Positions 1-10,547 are shown, numbered from the stretch's first letter. The stretch: DNA of 37,431 nucleotides from Clostridiaceae bacterium (GCA_012518845.1 JAAYRJ010000194.1:1-37431), one strand, 5' to 3'. Program-made: numbers and translations. The notes: generated by a model not told the origin, from the letters alone.

Positions 1-817
1 GAAGAATCAAATTCATTCTGGCTAGATTGTAAGTTGAAGTATTCTTTTCTTGGCCATAATAATACAAATTTCTTTTACTTCGTTTATTCAATTTATTTCC
101 AACGGTCAATAGTAACGAACCTGATCCAACTGTGGGGTCATATATGGAAGAAATATCATGATTTTCAGTAATGATTTGAGCCATTACTTCAGACACTTGT
201 CTAGGAGTATAGAACTCTCCGGCTTTTTTTCCTGACTCCATCGCAAACATCCCAATCAGATACTCATATGCATCACCGAGAATATCGCTCTCTTGTAATC
301 TCACCATGTCAAGATCTGCAAAAAGCAAAATCAGACTTGTGATATTTTTTGATCGTTCATTTAAATTACTACCTAAAGCTGTATCCGAAAGATCCAAAGA
401 GGAGGTAGAAAATAGTCCTGAAAATTCTTTTGAATTAGCTTTTGATTCCATGGTTCTTTCAAAGTTACTAAAAGAATCTGTAACTTTTTGTACTTCGAAA
501 TTTCCAGAATTAATATCTCGAAGCCAACTGTGATATAAGTACTCAGGTTCTACTACATAACCGATATTTTGCAAAATAAGCTCAAGGATACCATCTCCTG
601 TTTCTATATATATTTCTTCATATTGCTCTAAAACTTCTTCATACGCGATGTCTTCTTGACCTAAAAGATGTTTAACTTCGTTAAGAGTTTTATCACTTAA
701 GAATTTATAAAACATTAAACCTAGCATGTAATCCTTGTAACGACTAGCGTCCATTGAACCGCGAAGTGTTTCAGCACCATTCCATAGCCTTCTCTTAACA
801 TCATCAGATGTAATCAT
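1..817 (-). CDS. hsdM: Type I restriction-modification system, N-6 adenine methyltransferase subunit (HsdM), N-terminal part; runs off the window edge
   Basis: Own translation of the minus strand from ATG at 817: MITSDDVKRRLWNGAETLRGSMDASRYKDYMLGLMFYKFLSDKT..., with GEFYTPRQVSEVMAQI and DPTVGSGSLLL motifs further on. No stop before position 1, so it is absent from the ORF track. Confidence 0.93.
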   Translation of the reverse strand, partial: MITSDDVKRRLWNGAETLRGSMDASRYKDYMLGLMFYKFLSDKTLNEVKHLLGQEDIAYEEVLEQYEEIYIETGDGILELILQNIGYVVEPEYLYHSWLRDINSGNFEVQKVTDSFSNFERTMESKANSKEFSGLFSTSSLDLSDTALGSNLNERSKNITSLILLFADLDMVRLQESDILGDAYEYLIGMFAMESGKKAGEFYTPRQVSEVMAQIITENHDISSIYDPTVGSGSLLLTVGNKLNKRSKRNLYYYGQEKNTSTYNLARMNLIL

Positions 818-1013
818 TTGTCACCTCTAAAAGATAAAATTATATAAAATTATTTTTCGTAATATTAATTATAGCTTATCGAGAAAAGATTTTGATAAGA
901 ATTCAAAAACATAATAGATTAAGAGATCAATTATCAACCGCCTTTAAAAAAATCCAAAACAAGATGAATATAGATAGTACTATTTTATCAGTGCCTCTAG
1001 CTCAACTATCTGT

Positions 1014-1505
1014 TTAATCTGCTAATAAATTGATAAGTCTACAGAACTCATCAAAATTGGAGGGATAAGCATTTGAACCATCAAAGTGGATTGTTGGTTG
1101 TTCATTAGAAAAATATAAATCTAAGCTCCAGCGAGTACCATCTAGAACAGAAAGATTGTCATAGCGTGATTTCCATTCACCTAGGTGCAAATTTTGAAGT
1201 TTTCGGATGAAGTTATCTCTAGTTTCTTTGTTTACAATAATCTCATCTTCAACATATTTAATTTGATACAGATCCTCTTTTTTGACTGTCATCTTATCTG
1301 CATAAAATGTAATAGTTATAATGGTGTTTTCCTCGAAATAATCACCTGTAGAAAAAACTAATTTTTTGATGAAGTAAAGGTCTTCGTTGAACTTTACAAC
1401 TGCTTGCTTTATGTCGGATTGACTATCAGTTTCGTTAGTCTTGGCTGCTGATTTATTATTAATTTCTGAGTTTATCTTGGCAGAATTTTTAGCTTTATAG
1501 TTCAT
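1014..1505 (-). CDS. Hypothetical protein (163 aa)
   Basis: Intact ORF, no family recognised. Confidence 0.6.
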   Translation of the reverse strand: MNYKAKNSAKINSEINNKSAAKTNETDSQSDIKQAVVKFNEDLYFIKKLVFSTGDYFEENTIITITFYADKMTVKKEDLYQIKYVEDEIIVNKETRDNFIRKLQNLHLGEWKSRYDNLSVLDGTRWSLDLYFSNEQPTIHFDGSNAYPSNFDEFCRLINLLAD

Positions 1506-1583
1506 AGAAGGTCCTTTGAAATAATTTATTATGACAATTATAACAAATTAATTTATACCGTACTTTTCTTAATTTCCCAAACC

Positions 1584-1623
1584 AAAAAAGGCATGCAGCT
1601 CACCAATGTTTGGTCTGCATACC
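1584..1623 (-). terminator. Rho-independent terminator of the fab operon
   Basis: Minus-strand stem GGTATGCAG...CTGCATGCC followed by TTTTTT, just downstream of fabZ. Confidence 0.8.
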
Positions 1624-1653
1624 CTTTGTTATTGCTTGTTTGATTTTTTGTTT

Positions 1654-2097
1654 TTATTGATTTTTATCTATGAGGGCAAAGGTTAGTTCTGCTTGACTGA
1701 CTTTTTGACCGTCTCTTTTTATTTCGGCTTTGGCAAAACCTAAACCTAGTTTTTGACCTGTAAATTCTGTTTTGATTGTGAGGCTATCGCCTGGTGATAC
1801 TGGTCTTGTAAATTTTGCATTTTTGACACCTGCAAAAACAGCAAGTTTATCTTGATTTTCTTCTTGAGCCATAAATGCAACAGCTCCAACTTGAGCCATC
1901 ATCTCTAATTGTAAAACCCCTGGCAAAATTGGTTGACCAGGAAAGTGCCCATCGAAATACCATTCGTTGCGACTTATTTGTTTAATACCTACTGCATATT
2001 CGCTAATTTCTCCCTCAATTATTTTATCTATTAAAAGAAAAGGATATCTATGAGGGATGATTTTTTCTATTTCATGACTTGCTAATTTTAATGACAT
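1654..2097 (-). CDS. fabZ: 3-hydroxyacyl-ACP dehydratase FabZ
   Basis: IEKIIPHRYPFLLID...HFPGQPILPGVLQLEMMAQ signature. Confidence 0.97.
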   Translation of the reverse strand: MSLKLASHEIEKIIPHRYPFLLIDKIIEGEISEYAVGIKQISRNEWYFDGHFPGQPILPGVLQLEMMAQVGAVAFMAQEENQDKLAVFAGVKNAKFTRPVSPGDSLTIKTEFTGQKLGLGFAKAEIKRDGQKVSQAELTFALIDKNQ

Positions 2098-2150
2098 TTC
2101 CTGCTCCTATTATCTTGTAATCATGTTCTTCACTTGCTTTTCATTTCAAA

Positions 2151-3389
2151 TTATTCTTGATATTGTGCAAAGGCTACTGTTGCGTTATGACCTCCAAAAC
2201 CTAACGAGTTACTAAGCGCTAGCTTAACTTGACTAGCAATTCCTTCGTTAGGTACATAATCTAAATCACATTCTGGATCAGGTTTTTGTAGTCCTGCAGT
2301 TGGGTGAATAAATTGATCACGGATTGTTAGAACTGTCATCGCAGCTTCGACACCACCACTCGCACCAAGTCCATGACCTAACATTGATTTAGTAGAAGAT
2401 ATTTTTATATCGTAAGCATGATCTCCGAGGACGTCTTTGATGACTTCGGTTTCAATTTTATCGTTGAGTGGAGTTGAGGTTCCATGGGCATTAATGTAAT
2501 CAACGTCTTCTGGTTTTTTACCTGAAAATTCAAGACATTCTCGCATTGCTCTTTTTGCTTGGGTTCCTTCTGGATCTGGGGCTGTCATATGGTAGCCATC
2601 ACAGGTTGACTGATAGCCAACAATTTCGGCAATAATATTAGCACCACGTGCCTTTGCATGTTCTAATGACTCTAAAACTAATACTCCACTTCCCTCGCCA
2701 GTAACAAATCCATCTCGTTCTTGATCGAAAGGAATTGAGGCACGTTTTGGATCTTCTGAAGTTGAAAGGGCTCTTAGTGCAGCAAAACCTCCAACACCAA
2801 GTTGATTAATTGTACTCTCTGCACCACCAGCTATTGCTAGATCGGAATAGCCGTGTAAGATGTTGCGATAGGCAATCCCAATCGCATCAGTTCCACCTGC
2901 ACAGGCTGTGATTGGAGCAAAAGCTTGACCATGTAAATCCATTTCCATCGCTACGGATGCAGCTGGCATATTGCCTATGCTCATAGGAATAAAGTAAGGC
3001 GATATTCTATTAAAACCTTTTTGTAAACCAGTAGTTTGGGTATCTTGTAAGGTGTTAAGTCCACCTATTCCTGTAGAAAGAATAATATCAAAACGATTAG
3101 AATCAAATTGTGATTGTTCTAATTCTGCCATATTATATGCTTCACGCGCTGCAATTACACCATATTGAGTAAGTGCGTCCATGCGGCGCGCATCACGTTT
3201 AGTAAAATGATCTTCGGGATCATAATTTTTTATTTCAGCTGCAACTTTAGCTCTAATATTTGGATCATCAAATTTGGTTATTTTATCAATTCCTACTTTA
3301 CCAGCTCTTACATTCGCCCATGTTTCTTCTACGGTATGACCAAGTGCAGTAAAAAGACCAATTCCTGTTATTACAATTCTTTTTTTCAT
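2151..3389 (-). CDS. fabF: Beta-ketoacyl-ACP synthase II FabF
   Basis: MKKRIVITGIGLFTALG..., ACAGGTDAIGIA, INAHGTSTPLND, GHGLGASGGVEA motifs. ORF extends to 3428 but the homologous N-terminus is the internal Met at 3389. Confidence 0.97.
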   Translation of the reverse strand: MKKRIVITGIGLFTALGHTVEETWANVRAGKVGIDKITKFDDPNIRAKVAAEIKNYDPEDHFTKRDARRMDALTQYGVIAAREAYNMAELEQSQFDSNRFDIILSTGIGGLNTLQDTQTTGLQKGFNRISPYFIPMSIGNMPAASVAMEMDLHGQAFAPITACAGGTDAIGIAYRNILHGYSDLAIAGGAESTINQLGVGGFAALRALSTSEDPKRASIPFDQERDGFVTGEGSGVLVLESLEHAKARGANIIAEIVGYQSTCDGYHMTAPDPEGTQAKRAMRECLEFSGKKPEDVDYINAHGTSTPLNDKIETEVIKDVLGDHAYDIKISSTKSMLGHGLGASGGVEAAMTVLTIRDQFIHPTAGLQKPDPECDLDYVPNEGIASQVKLALSNSLGFGGHNATVAFAQYQE

Positions 3390-3435
3390 TTTTATTTCCT
3401 TAAACGAGATATCTTGTTGTTTTTGCATCGTGAAA

Positions 3436-4173
3436 TTACATATTCATGCCACCATCAACAGAGAAACTTTGTCCTGTTATATAGTCTGCATCTGAACTTG
3501 CAAGAAATTTTGCCATTTTAGCAATATCAGATGGTTGACCAAATTCGCCCATTGGAATTTGTGCTCTAATTTTTTCCGTAATTTTTTCTGGGATTTGGTC
3601 AGTCATTTTTGTTTCGATAAATCCAGGAGCTATACAATTAACTGTGATATTTCTTGTCGCTAATTCTTTTGCTACCGTTTTACTCATAGCAAAAACTGCA
3701 GCCTTTGAGGCAGCATAATTAGTTTGACCAAAGTTGCCGTGTAAACCTACAACACTGATGATATTGATAATTTTACCAAATCGTTGACTCATCATTATCT
3801 TTGCTGCTTCTCGCATGAGAACAAAAACTGCTTTTTGATTAACTTGGATGACCTTGTCATACATTTCATCTGTCATCCTAACGAGCAATGCATCTTCAGT
3901 CACTCCAGCATTATTCACTAGGATATCTAAACGATCTGATTTTTCTTTTACAGTAGCAATGAGACCCGCCAACGCATCATCATCAGCCAAATCAGCTTGA
4001 ATAATTTCGCCTGAACCACCTGCCGCTTCAACTTTAGCTAAAGTCTCTTTGGCGCCATCAGCCGAACTACCATAATGTATATAAATATAGCGATCGTCTC
4101 TAGATAGTTCTTCGCAAATTGCTTGCCCAATGCCTGTTCCGCCACCCGTTACTAAAATAATTTGTTTTGTCAT
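3436..4173 (-). CDS. fabG: 3-oxoacyl-ACP reductase FabG
   Basis: SDR fold: TGGGTGIG, NNAGVT, YAASKAA. Confidence 0.96.
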   Translation of the reverse strand: MTKQIILVTGGGTGIGQAICEELSRDDRYIYIHYGSSADGAKETLAKVEAAGGSGEIIQADLADDDALAGLIATVKEKSDRLDILVNNAGVTEDALLVRMTDEMYDKVIQVNQKAVFVLMREAAKIMMSQRFGKIINIISVVGLHGNFGQTNYAASKAAVFAMSKTVAKELATRNITVNCIAPGFIETKMTDQIPEKITEKIRAQIPMGEFGQPSDIAKMAKFLASSDADYITGQSFSVDGGMNM

Positions 4174-4177
4174 TTTT

Positions 4178-5164
4178 TTACTCCCTAAAATTTTTTTCTG
4201 TCAAAAACTCTTGAACTGCTTTTGCAGAGTCTAATTTAACATGTTTTATTTTTCTTAGTTCTTTATGTATCAATGATGCTAAAACTGGCTTAGCTGAAAT
4301 CTCTACAACAAGATCAAATTCTTGTTCAAATGTTTTTTGCTGACATTGATAAAATTCAACAGGATTACACATCTGTTCAGCCATTACTTTTGATAATGTT
4401 TGTTTACCAGTTCCAGTCATATCTTCTTCTTGCTCATAAAGATCAGCTAAAGAAGTCGCACTGCGATTTAAGAATATAGATTTTCTAACTGGAATGTAAG
4501 CAGATTTGCTGTCTAGAACATTTCTAAACTGTTCAGCTTCTTTGGTAAAAATTGGTGTGTGGAAAGCTCCTTCTACTTTTAAAGGAACAATTCGTCTTGA
4601 GCCAGCTTCCTTAAGTTTTGGTTCAAGTTCCTCAAGTTCTGTTTTTGCACCTGCCAGAACTATTTGACGATCTGTATTGATATTAGAAATCCAAACGTTT
4701 TCGAATTCAGATTCTGATTCAAGCACAGCCTCGACCTGACTAAAATCCAGTCCAATAATTGCTGACATACCGTCTTCTTTACCAGATGTCTGTCGCATTT
4801 TTAACTTCTCTGCCATAAGGCTGCCACGTTTAATCGCCAGATCTAGCATATCTATTGCTGACCAAACTCCAAGCGAAGCTAAAGCTGGAAACTCACCGAT
4901 GCTAGATCCTAAAGCGGCATCCGGTTCTAGACCATGTTGCTTTAAAATCTCAGTCATCGCAGCTCCAAAAAGCGCAATTCCTGGCTGGGTGTATTTTGTT
5001 AAATTAATATCTTCTGATTCACTTTCCAGAACATCCATCAAATCTGGAATTTGCTCAGCCACATAGTCAAACAAGTATTGTGTTTCAGGAAAAGATTTTA
5101 TTAGATCTAAACCCATACCAGGCAACTGACTGCCTTGCCCACCAAATAAAAAGAGTGTTTTCAT
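4178..5164 (-). CDS. fabD: Malonyl-CoA:ACP transacylase FabD
   Basis: FGGQGSQLPGMG, LGSSIGEFPAL, GAFHTPIF. Confidence 0.95.
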   Translation of the reverse strand: MKTLFLFGGQGSQLPGMGLDLIKSFPETQYLFDYVAEQIPDLMDVLESESEDINLTKYTQPGIALFGAAMTEILKQHGLEPDAALGSSIGEFPALASLGVWSAIDMLDLAIKRGSLMAEKLKMRQTSGKEDGMSAIIGLDFSQVEAVLESESEFENVWISNINTDRQIVLAGAKTELEELEPKLKEAGSRRIVPLKVEGAFHTPIFTKEAEQFRNVLDSKSAYIPVRKSIFLNRSATSLADLYEQEEDMTGTGKQTLSKVMAEQMCNPVEFYQCQQKTFEQEFDLVVEISAKPVLASLIHKELRKIKHVKLDSAKAVQEFLTEKNFRE

Positions 5165-6105
5165 GCTAAAACATCCTCTGCTTTTATTTTTTGATATAGA
5201 TCCTCAGCTTCCTTGAATAGTTCTGCTAGGATATCGTCAAGTGGTTTTATCTCATCAATTAAAGCTGCGGTTAAGCCCATCATGAAGCAACCATCTTTTT
5301 TATCACCATCAAATACTGCTTTTTTCAAAGCTCCATTCATGATTTTTTCGTATTCTTCGGTAGGTGCATTCTTTCTTTCCAAAGATACATACTTACGAGC
5401 TAAAGGATTTTTCATAATCCTTGTAGGTAAACCGCCACCAGCACGTCCAACTACGGTAATGTGAGAATCCCTTGCTTTAATTACTTGTTCACGATATCCG
5501 TCATGAATCGGACATTCTTCAGCCGCTAAGAGTAAAGTTCCTAATTGAAAACCGTCTACTCCTAATACTCGTCCAGCTAGAATATGTTCACCTTTTGAAA
5601 TACCGCCTGCGCCAATAACTGGAATATCTAAGTTACGTGCAAGTAAGGGCCAGAGCACCATCGATGTATTTTCTCCAATATGTCCTCCTGCTTCTTGACC
5701 TTCTGCCACAACGGCATCTACTCCCATGGATTCCATTCTTTGAGCTTGGACTAGCGAAGCTACAACTGGAATAACTCTAACTCCATTAGCCTGCCATTCT
5801 TTTATATATTTACCTGGATTACCAGCCCCAGTTGTAACGACTGGAACTTCTTCTTCGATTATTACTTGAGCCACTTCATCTGAATAAGGATTCATGAGCA
5901 TTAGATTTACTCCAAAAGTTTTATCCGTCAAAGTTTTAGCTTTTCTAATTTCTGCTCTAACTTGGTCTGCTGTCCAGGCACCAGATCCAACCATTCCAAG
6001 TCCTCCACTATTACTAACAGCCGCTGCAAATTCTGCAGTTGAAATATTTGCCATTCCACCAGAGATAATTGGATATTTAAGTTCAAATTCTTGATTTAAC
6101 CACAT
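5161..6105 (-). CDS. fabK: FMN-dependent enoyl-ACP reductase II FabK
   Basis: NPD/2-nitropropane dioxygenase-like fold: YPIISGGMANIST, VAEGQEAGGHIG, VIGAGGISKG; located between fabH and fabD. Confidence 0.95.
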   Translation of the reverse strand: MWLNQEFELKYPIISGGMANISTAEFAAAVSNSGGLGMVGSGAWTADQVRAEIRKAKTLTDKTFGVNLMLMNPYSDEVAQVIIEEEVPVVTTGAGNPGKYIKEWQANGVRVIPVVASLVQAQRMESMGVDAVVAEGQEAGGHIGENTSMVLWPLLARNLDIPVIGAGGISKGEHILAGRVLGVDGFQLGTLLLAAEECPIHDGYREQVIKARDSHITVVGRAGGGLPTRIMKNPLARKYVSLERKNAPTEEYEKIMNGALKKAVFDGDKKDGCFMMGLTAALIDEIKPLDDILAELFKEAEDLYQKIKAEDVLA

Positions 6106-7051
6106 TGTTATTGTTTCCTTTCAGTAATACAGAGCCAATACTAAATCCTGCGCCAAAGCCAGAGATTAGAATATTATTAGCTTTTTCTAATAGACCTTCT
6201 GTCCAAAGTTGATCAATCAAAATCGGCACACTTGCAGCAGATGTATTACCTACTTCTGCAAAACGTACCGGAAAACGCTCTTGGTCTAAGCCAAGATGAC
6301 GACCAACACTTGTTATTATACGTTCATTTGCTTGATGTAGTAAAAATAAATCTATTTCCTCTATGTCTATTCCAGCTTTTTTTGTAAGATCTTCAATGCT
6401 GTTTGGCAAATTCTTGACAGCATATTTAAAGACATCTGCACCATCCATATGTACTTTTCCATTATCTTCCCTACGATACAATACTTCTGAATTGGTTATC
6501 GTTTGGCTAGAATAATAAGCTTCTACCTCATCTGAATATTCCCAGATTGTAGCCCCAGCTCCATCACCAAATAAAATACAAGTACTACGATCTGTATAAT
6601 CAACATAGGAAGAAAGTTTCTCACTACCAATAATTAAAGCTAGTTCGCCTTCTCGCAAAAAACGAATCACTGTAGATAGGGAATAAACAAAACCAGCACA
6701 GCCTGCACTAAGATCAAAAGCTAGTATATCTTCAGGTAAACCAAGTGGTTCAACTATCATTGAAGATACGTGAGGTACAACTCGAAGATTGCTTGAAGTT
6801 GCAACAATTAAAAGTTTAATCCGATTTTTATCTGCTTCCGAAATTTGAGTCAAACATTTCTTACCAGCTTCCAAAGCTAAGTCCCAAACTTCTTCTGAAT
6901 CGTCCGCAATTCTACGTGAAACAAGACCAGTCCGCTGACGAATCCATTCATCACTTGTCTCAACCATTTTTTCTAAGTCAAAATTGGTTAAGGTTTTTTC
7001 AGGTAAATAAGTTGCGGAGGCTATTAATTTAACTCCCATTTTTTTCTCCAT
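6083..7051 (-). CDS. fabH: Beta-ketoacyl-ACP synthase III FabH
   Basis: ATYLPEKTLTNFDLEKMVETSDEWIRQRTG, DLSAGCAGFVYSL, LHQANERI, GNTSAASVPI. Confidence 0.96.
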   Translation of the reverse strand: MEKKMGVKLIASATYLPEKTLTNFDLEKMVETSDEWIRQRTGLVSRRIADDSEEVWDLALEAGKKCLTQISEADKNRIKLLIVATSSNLRVVPHVSSMIVEPLGLPEDILAFDLSAGCAGFVYSLSTVIRFLREGELALIIGSEKLSSYVDYTDRSTCILFGDGAGATIWEYSDEVEAYYSSQTITNSEVLYRREDNGKVHMDGADVFKYAVKNLPNSIEDLTKKAGIDIEEIDLFLLHQANERIITSVGRHLGLDQERFPVRFAEVGNTSAASVPILIDQLWTEGLLEKANNILISGFGAGFSIGSVLLKGNNNNVVKSRI

Positions 7052-7079
7052 TTCTCCATCTAAAAAAGAAAATAAGTTC

Positions 7080-8720
7080 TTAGTTTGTTTTTCCTATCAG
7101 AATCTTACTAAATTCTTTGATTAAACATTCTTGTAAACCAGTCAGATCATCTTTAAAAATTTGATCACAAACTCCAAATTCGACCATATCAAAAGCAGTC
7201 AGTTTCATAACTTCCGCTGCTTCTTCAACTCGATCAACATCTTTCCAAAGAATTGTCGCAAAACCTTCTGGGGATAATATTGTATAAACTGCATTCTCTA
7301 ACATATAAACTCGATCAGCACACGCTAAAGCTAGTGCTCCACCACTTCCAGCTTCACCTGTTATCAAAGTAATAACTGGAGTAGAGAGTTGACTCATGAA
7401 ACGTAAGTTTTGAGCTATTGCCTCACCCTGACCACGATTTTCTGCTCCAATACCTGGATAAGCACCTGGGGTATCTATTACTGTGAGAATTGGTCTACCA
7501 AAAATTTCAGCTTGTTCCATCAATCTCTTTGCCTTACGATAACCTTCAGGGTGGGGCATGCCAAAATTGTTTTCAATTTGTCCTTGAAGACCATCACCTT
7601 TATCTGTGTAAATATATGTTATTGGCAGATTACCTAGATAAGCTAAACCACCTTTGATGGTTGGATCGTCTCCAAAATAACGATCACCTTTTAATTCAAA
7701 TAAATCATGACAAAGTGACTTTACTACTGCTGCTGGATAAATCCGCTCAGGATCTCTAGCAAGCTTGACTCGCTCAAATGCAGTCAAATCGTTCTTTTTA
7801 ATTTGTGGCAAATTAAGTTCTACTTTAGCTTGTTCTTCTAAATCGTTACGGCTGATTTTTTTATTATTATGAAATTTTAATAGTTGAAATAAACGTAATT
7901 TTAATTCTTTACGTTCAACTATTTCATCAATAAAACCTTTTTCTAAGAGATGTTCCGAACGTTGAAAGCCTTCTGGTAATTCTTCCTGGATTGTGTCTTT
8001 AATCACACGCGGACCAGCAAAACCAATTAGAGCTCTTGGTTCCGCTAAAATAATGTTGCCAAGTGATGCAAAACTTGCAGTGACTCCTCCAGTAGTTGGA
8101 TCTGTCATAACAGATATATAAAGTTGACCTGCTTTTTGAAATCTTCCAACCGCTGCCGAGACTTCTTTCATTTGCATCAAACTATGGATTGCCTCTTGCA
8201 TTCTGGCGCCACCACTTGCCGTAAAAATTATTACTGGCAGTTGTTTATTAGTCGCGTATTCGAATGCTGCAACAATCCGCTCACCCACGATTGTGCCCAT
8301 GGATCCCATTAAAAAGGAAGTATCCATGATTCCAACTACACAAGCTTGATCAAAAATTGAGCCTTCGACAAAAATAATAGCCTCATCCGAGTCGGAATTC
8401 TTTTTTGCTGCTAGCCATTTTTCTTCATACTCAGAATAATTAATTGGATTACGAAATTTAGCTGGAGCATCTATGCGTTTATAGCCTTCATCCATGATCA
8501 TCGCCAGACGATCAGCTGAACCTAATCTGACATGGTAACCACAATCAGGGCAACAAAAGAAAAAGTCTTCCCAAACTCGATTAGGAAACGAATGTCCACA
8601 GTCAGGGCAACCTGCAAACATATCTTCTGGGAAATCTTTCTTTTCTGCTGGCGCACGCATACGGGTTAATTTGTTAATCTTTTTTAGTTGTTCTCGCCTG
8701 AGATCAAATAAATTTTTCAT
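7080..8720 (-). CDS. accDA: Acetyl-CoA carboxylase carboxyltransferase, beta and alpha subunits fused in one ORF (AccD-AccA)
   Basis: N-terminal half has the AccD C4 zinc finger (CPDCGHSF...CCPDCGYH) and ASGGARMQEA; C-terminal half has AccA signatures (RIYPAAVVKSLCHDLFELKGDRYFGDD, IDTPGAYPGIGAENRGQGEAIA, GEAGSGGALA). Confidence 0.95.
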   Translation of the reverse strand: MKNLFDLRREQLKKINKLTRMRAPAEKKDFPEDMFAGCPDCGHSFPNRVWEDFFFCCPDCGYHVRLGSADRLAMIMDEGYKRIDAPAKFRNPINYSEYEEKWLAAKKNSDSDEAIIFVEGSIFDQACVVGIMDTSFLMGSMGTIVGERIVAAFEYATNKQLPVIIFTASGGARMQEAIHSLMQMKEVSAAVGRFQKAGQLYISVMTDPTTGGVTASFASLGNIILAEPRALIGFAGPRVIKDTIQEELPEGFQRSEHLLEKGFIDEIVERKELKLRLFQLLKFHNNKKISRNDLEEQAKVELNLPQIKKNDLTAFERVKLARDPERIYPAAVVKSLCHDLFELKGDRYFGDDPTIKGGLAYLGNLPITYIYTDKGDGLQGQIENNFGMPHPEGYRKAKRLMEQAEIFGRPILTVIDTPGAYPGIGAENRGQGEAIAQNLRFMSQLSTPVITLITGEAGSGGALALACADRVYMLENAVYTILSPEGFATILWKDVDRVEEAAEVMKLTAFDMVEFGVCDQIFKDDLTGLQECLIKEFSKILIGKTN

Positions 8721-8722
8721 AA

Positions 8723-10123
8723 TTAAAGTTTAATATTCCTTTGTTCATCATCTATTCTCATCATTGATTCGTAACCTAATAAATCATCTAAATTTTCTTC
8801 CATGGTTGAAGTTAAATAGTCACCTTTAATCATGCTAAGATCATAGAGTGAAACATAAAGCAGACCGACATTAGTCGATACACCTTCCACAATCAGTTCT
8901 TCTAAACAACGTCTCATACGTCTAAGAGCATCACCTCTGTTTTTTCCGTGGACAATAATTTTAGTCAACATTGAATCGTAATAGGGTGTGATCTCACAGC
9001 CAGGATAAACAGCAGAATCTATTCTAACTGATCTACCACCAGGCATGACAAAATTTGTAATCGTACCAGGTGAAGCCCTAAAGTTTTCTGAAGGAACTTC
9101 TGCATTGATTCGACACTCAATTGAATGACCAGAAAATTCAATTTCTTCTTGTTTAAACATCAAAGGTGTACCATTCGCAATCCGAATTTGTTCACGTACG
9201 ATATCAATACCTGTAATCATTTCAGTAGTTGGATGCTCAACCTGAATTCTAGTGTTGACTTCAATGAAATAATAATTACCTGCTTGATCCAAGATAAATT
9301 CCACTGTGCCTGCCCCTTCATAGTTAGCAGATTTAATGGCTTTAATTGCCATCTCACCCATTTCAGCACGGAGTTTCGGTGTCAAAGTGGTACAAGGAGT
9401 TTCCTCTATCATCTTTTGGCGTCGACGTTGCCATGAACAATCTCTATCCCCTAAATGAACTACACCACCTTGTCTATCTGCTAATATTTGGAATTCAATA
9501 TGTTTGGCATTTGTAATATATTTTTCAACATAAATTTCACCCGAACCGAAAGCTGATTCAGCCTCTGCTTGAGCTTCCAAAAACAACTTACGTAGATCGG
9601 CCTTATCCTCTATTAAACGCATCCCACGTCCACCGCCACCGGCAGATGCTTTAAGCAAAATTGGAAATCCTATTTTTTTGCCTATTTCTAGTGCTTCTTC
9701 TGCATTATCTACAGGACCATCTGAACCAGGAATTACGGGCACACCAGCTGCTTGCATCATTGAACGTGCATTAGCCTTATCGCCTAAGGCAGAGATTGTC
9801 TCAGCTTTTGGACCAATAAAAACTAAGCCCGATTCAGTAACTAAATGAGCGAAATCAGCTCTTTCAGATAACAAACCATAACCAGGATGGATAGCTTCAC
9901 AACCAGTCGCAAGCGCTATGGTCAAGATAGCTTGTTGATTAAGATAGGAGTCTTTGACCATTGGCCCACCTATACAATAAGCTTCGGTTGCCATTTGAAC
10001 ATGCAAGGCTTCTTTATCTGCTGTAGAATAGACTACTACAGTGTCAATTCCCATCTCGCGACAAGTTCGCATTATGCGAATTGCAATTTCGCCACGATTA
10101 GCAATTAATATTTTTTTAAACAT
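8723..10123 (-). CDS. accC: Acetyl-CoA carboxylase biotin carboxylase AccC
   Basis: MFKKILIANRGEIAIRIMRTCREMGI, GGGGRGMR, FIEVNTRIQVEHPTTEMITGID. Confidence 0.97.
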   Translation of the reverse strand: MFKKILIANRGEIAIRIMRTCREMGIDTVVVYSTADKEALHVQMATEAYCIGGPMVKDSYLNQQAILTIALATGCEAIHPGYGLLSERADFAHLVTESGLVFIGPKAETISALGDKANARSMMQAAGVPVIPGSDGPVDNAEEALEIGKKIGFPILLKASAGGGGRGMRLIEDKADLRKLFLEAQAEAESAFGSGEIYVEKYITNAKHIEFQILADRQGGVVHLGDRDCSWQRRRQKMIEETPCTTLTPKLRAEMGEMAIKAIKSANYEGAGTVEFILDQAGNYYFIEVNTRIQVEHPTTEMITGIDIVREQIRIANGTPLMFKQEEIEFSGHSIECRINAEVPSENFRASPGTITNFVMPGGRSVRIDSAVYPGCEITPYYDSMLTKIIVHGKNRGDALRRMRRCLEELIVEGVSTNVGLLYVSLYDLSMIKGDYLTSTMEENLDDLLGYESMMRIDDEQRNIKL

Positions 10124-10547
10124 AGTCTGTATCCAAAATCATTAAGATCGAATCATAACCTAGCAATTCACCATTTTCAGGAATAATTTCAACAATTTTC
10201 CCTTTAGCTGGTGCAGGAATTTCATTCATTGTTTTCATCGCTTCAACAATACATAAAGTTTGACCTTCTTCCACAATGTCACCAACTTGTACATAAGGGT
10301 CAGCATCTTCACCTGGAGCCACGTAAAATGTACCTACTAAAGGTGTTTTAATTTCCAAGATATTTTCAGCTGCTTTATCCTCTGCAGAACTAGCTTCAGT
10401 AGTTACTTGATTCTTGTACATCGTTTGCTCTACAAACTTTGTATCCTTTTTGAAATTTAATTCAAAATCTGCTTGCTTGAGCTGAAATTGTGACATCTTA
10501 CTTTGATCAAAATAATCCATCAAGTCTTTTATTTCTTGATTGTCCAT
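10116..10547 (-). CDS. accB: Biotin carboxyl carrier protein AccB
   Basis: C-terminal biotinyl domain with EAMKTMNEI. Confidence 0.95.
   Translation of the reverse strand: MDNQEIKDLMDYFDQSKMSQFQLKQADFELNFKKDTKFVEQTMYKNQVTTEASSAEDKAAENILEIKTPLVGTFYVAPGEDADPYVQVGDIVEEGQTLCIVEAMKTMNEIPAPAKGKIVEIIPENGELLGYDSILMILDTDYV

Noticed and set aside
306-533. 75-aa ORF on + strand
   Set aside because: Antisense to the hsdM reading frame, which is clearly coding
3165-3521. Plus-strand ORFs antisense to fab/acc genes (also 5213, 5894, 7410, 8124, 9125, 9887)
   Set aside because: Antisense to well-recognised fab/acc genes, no family signatures
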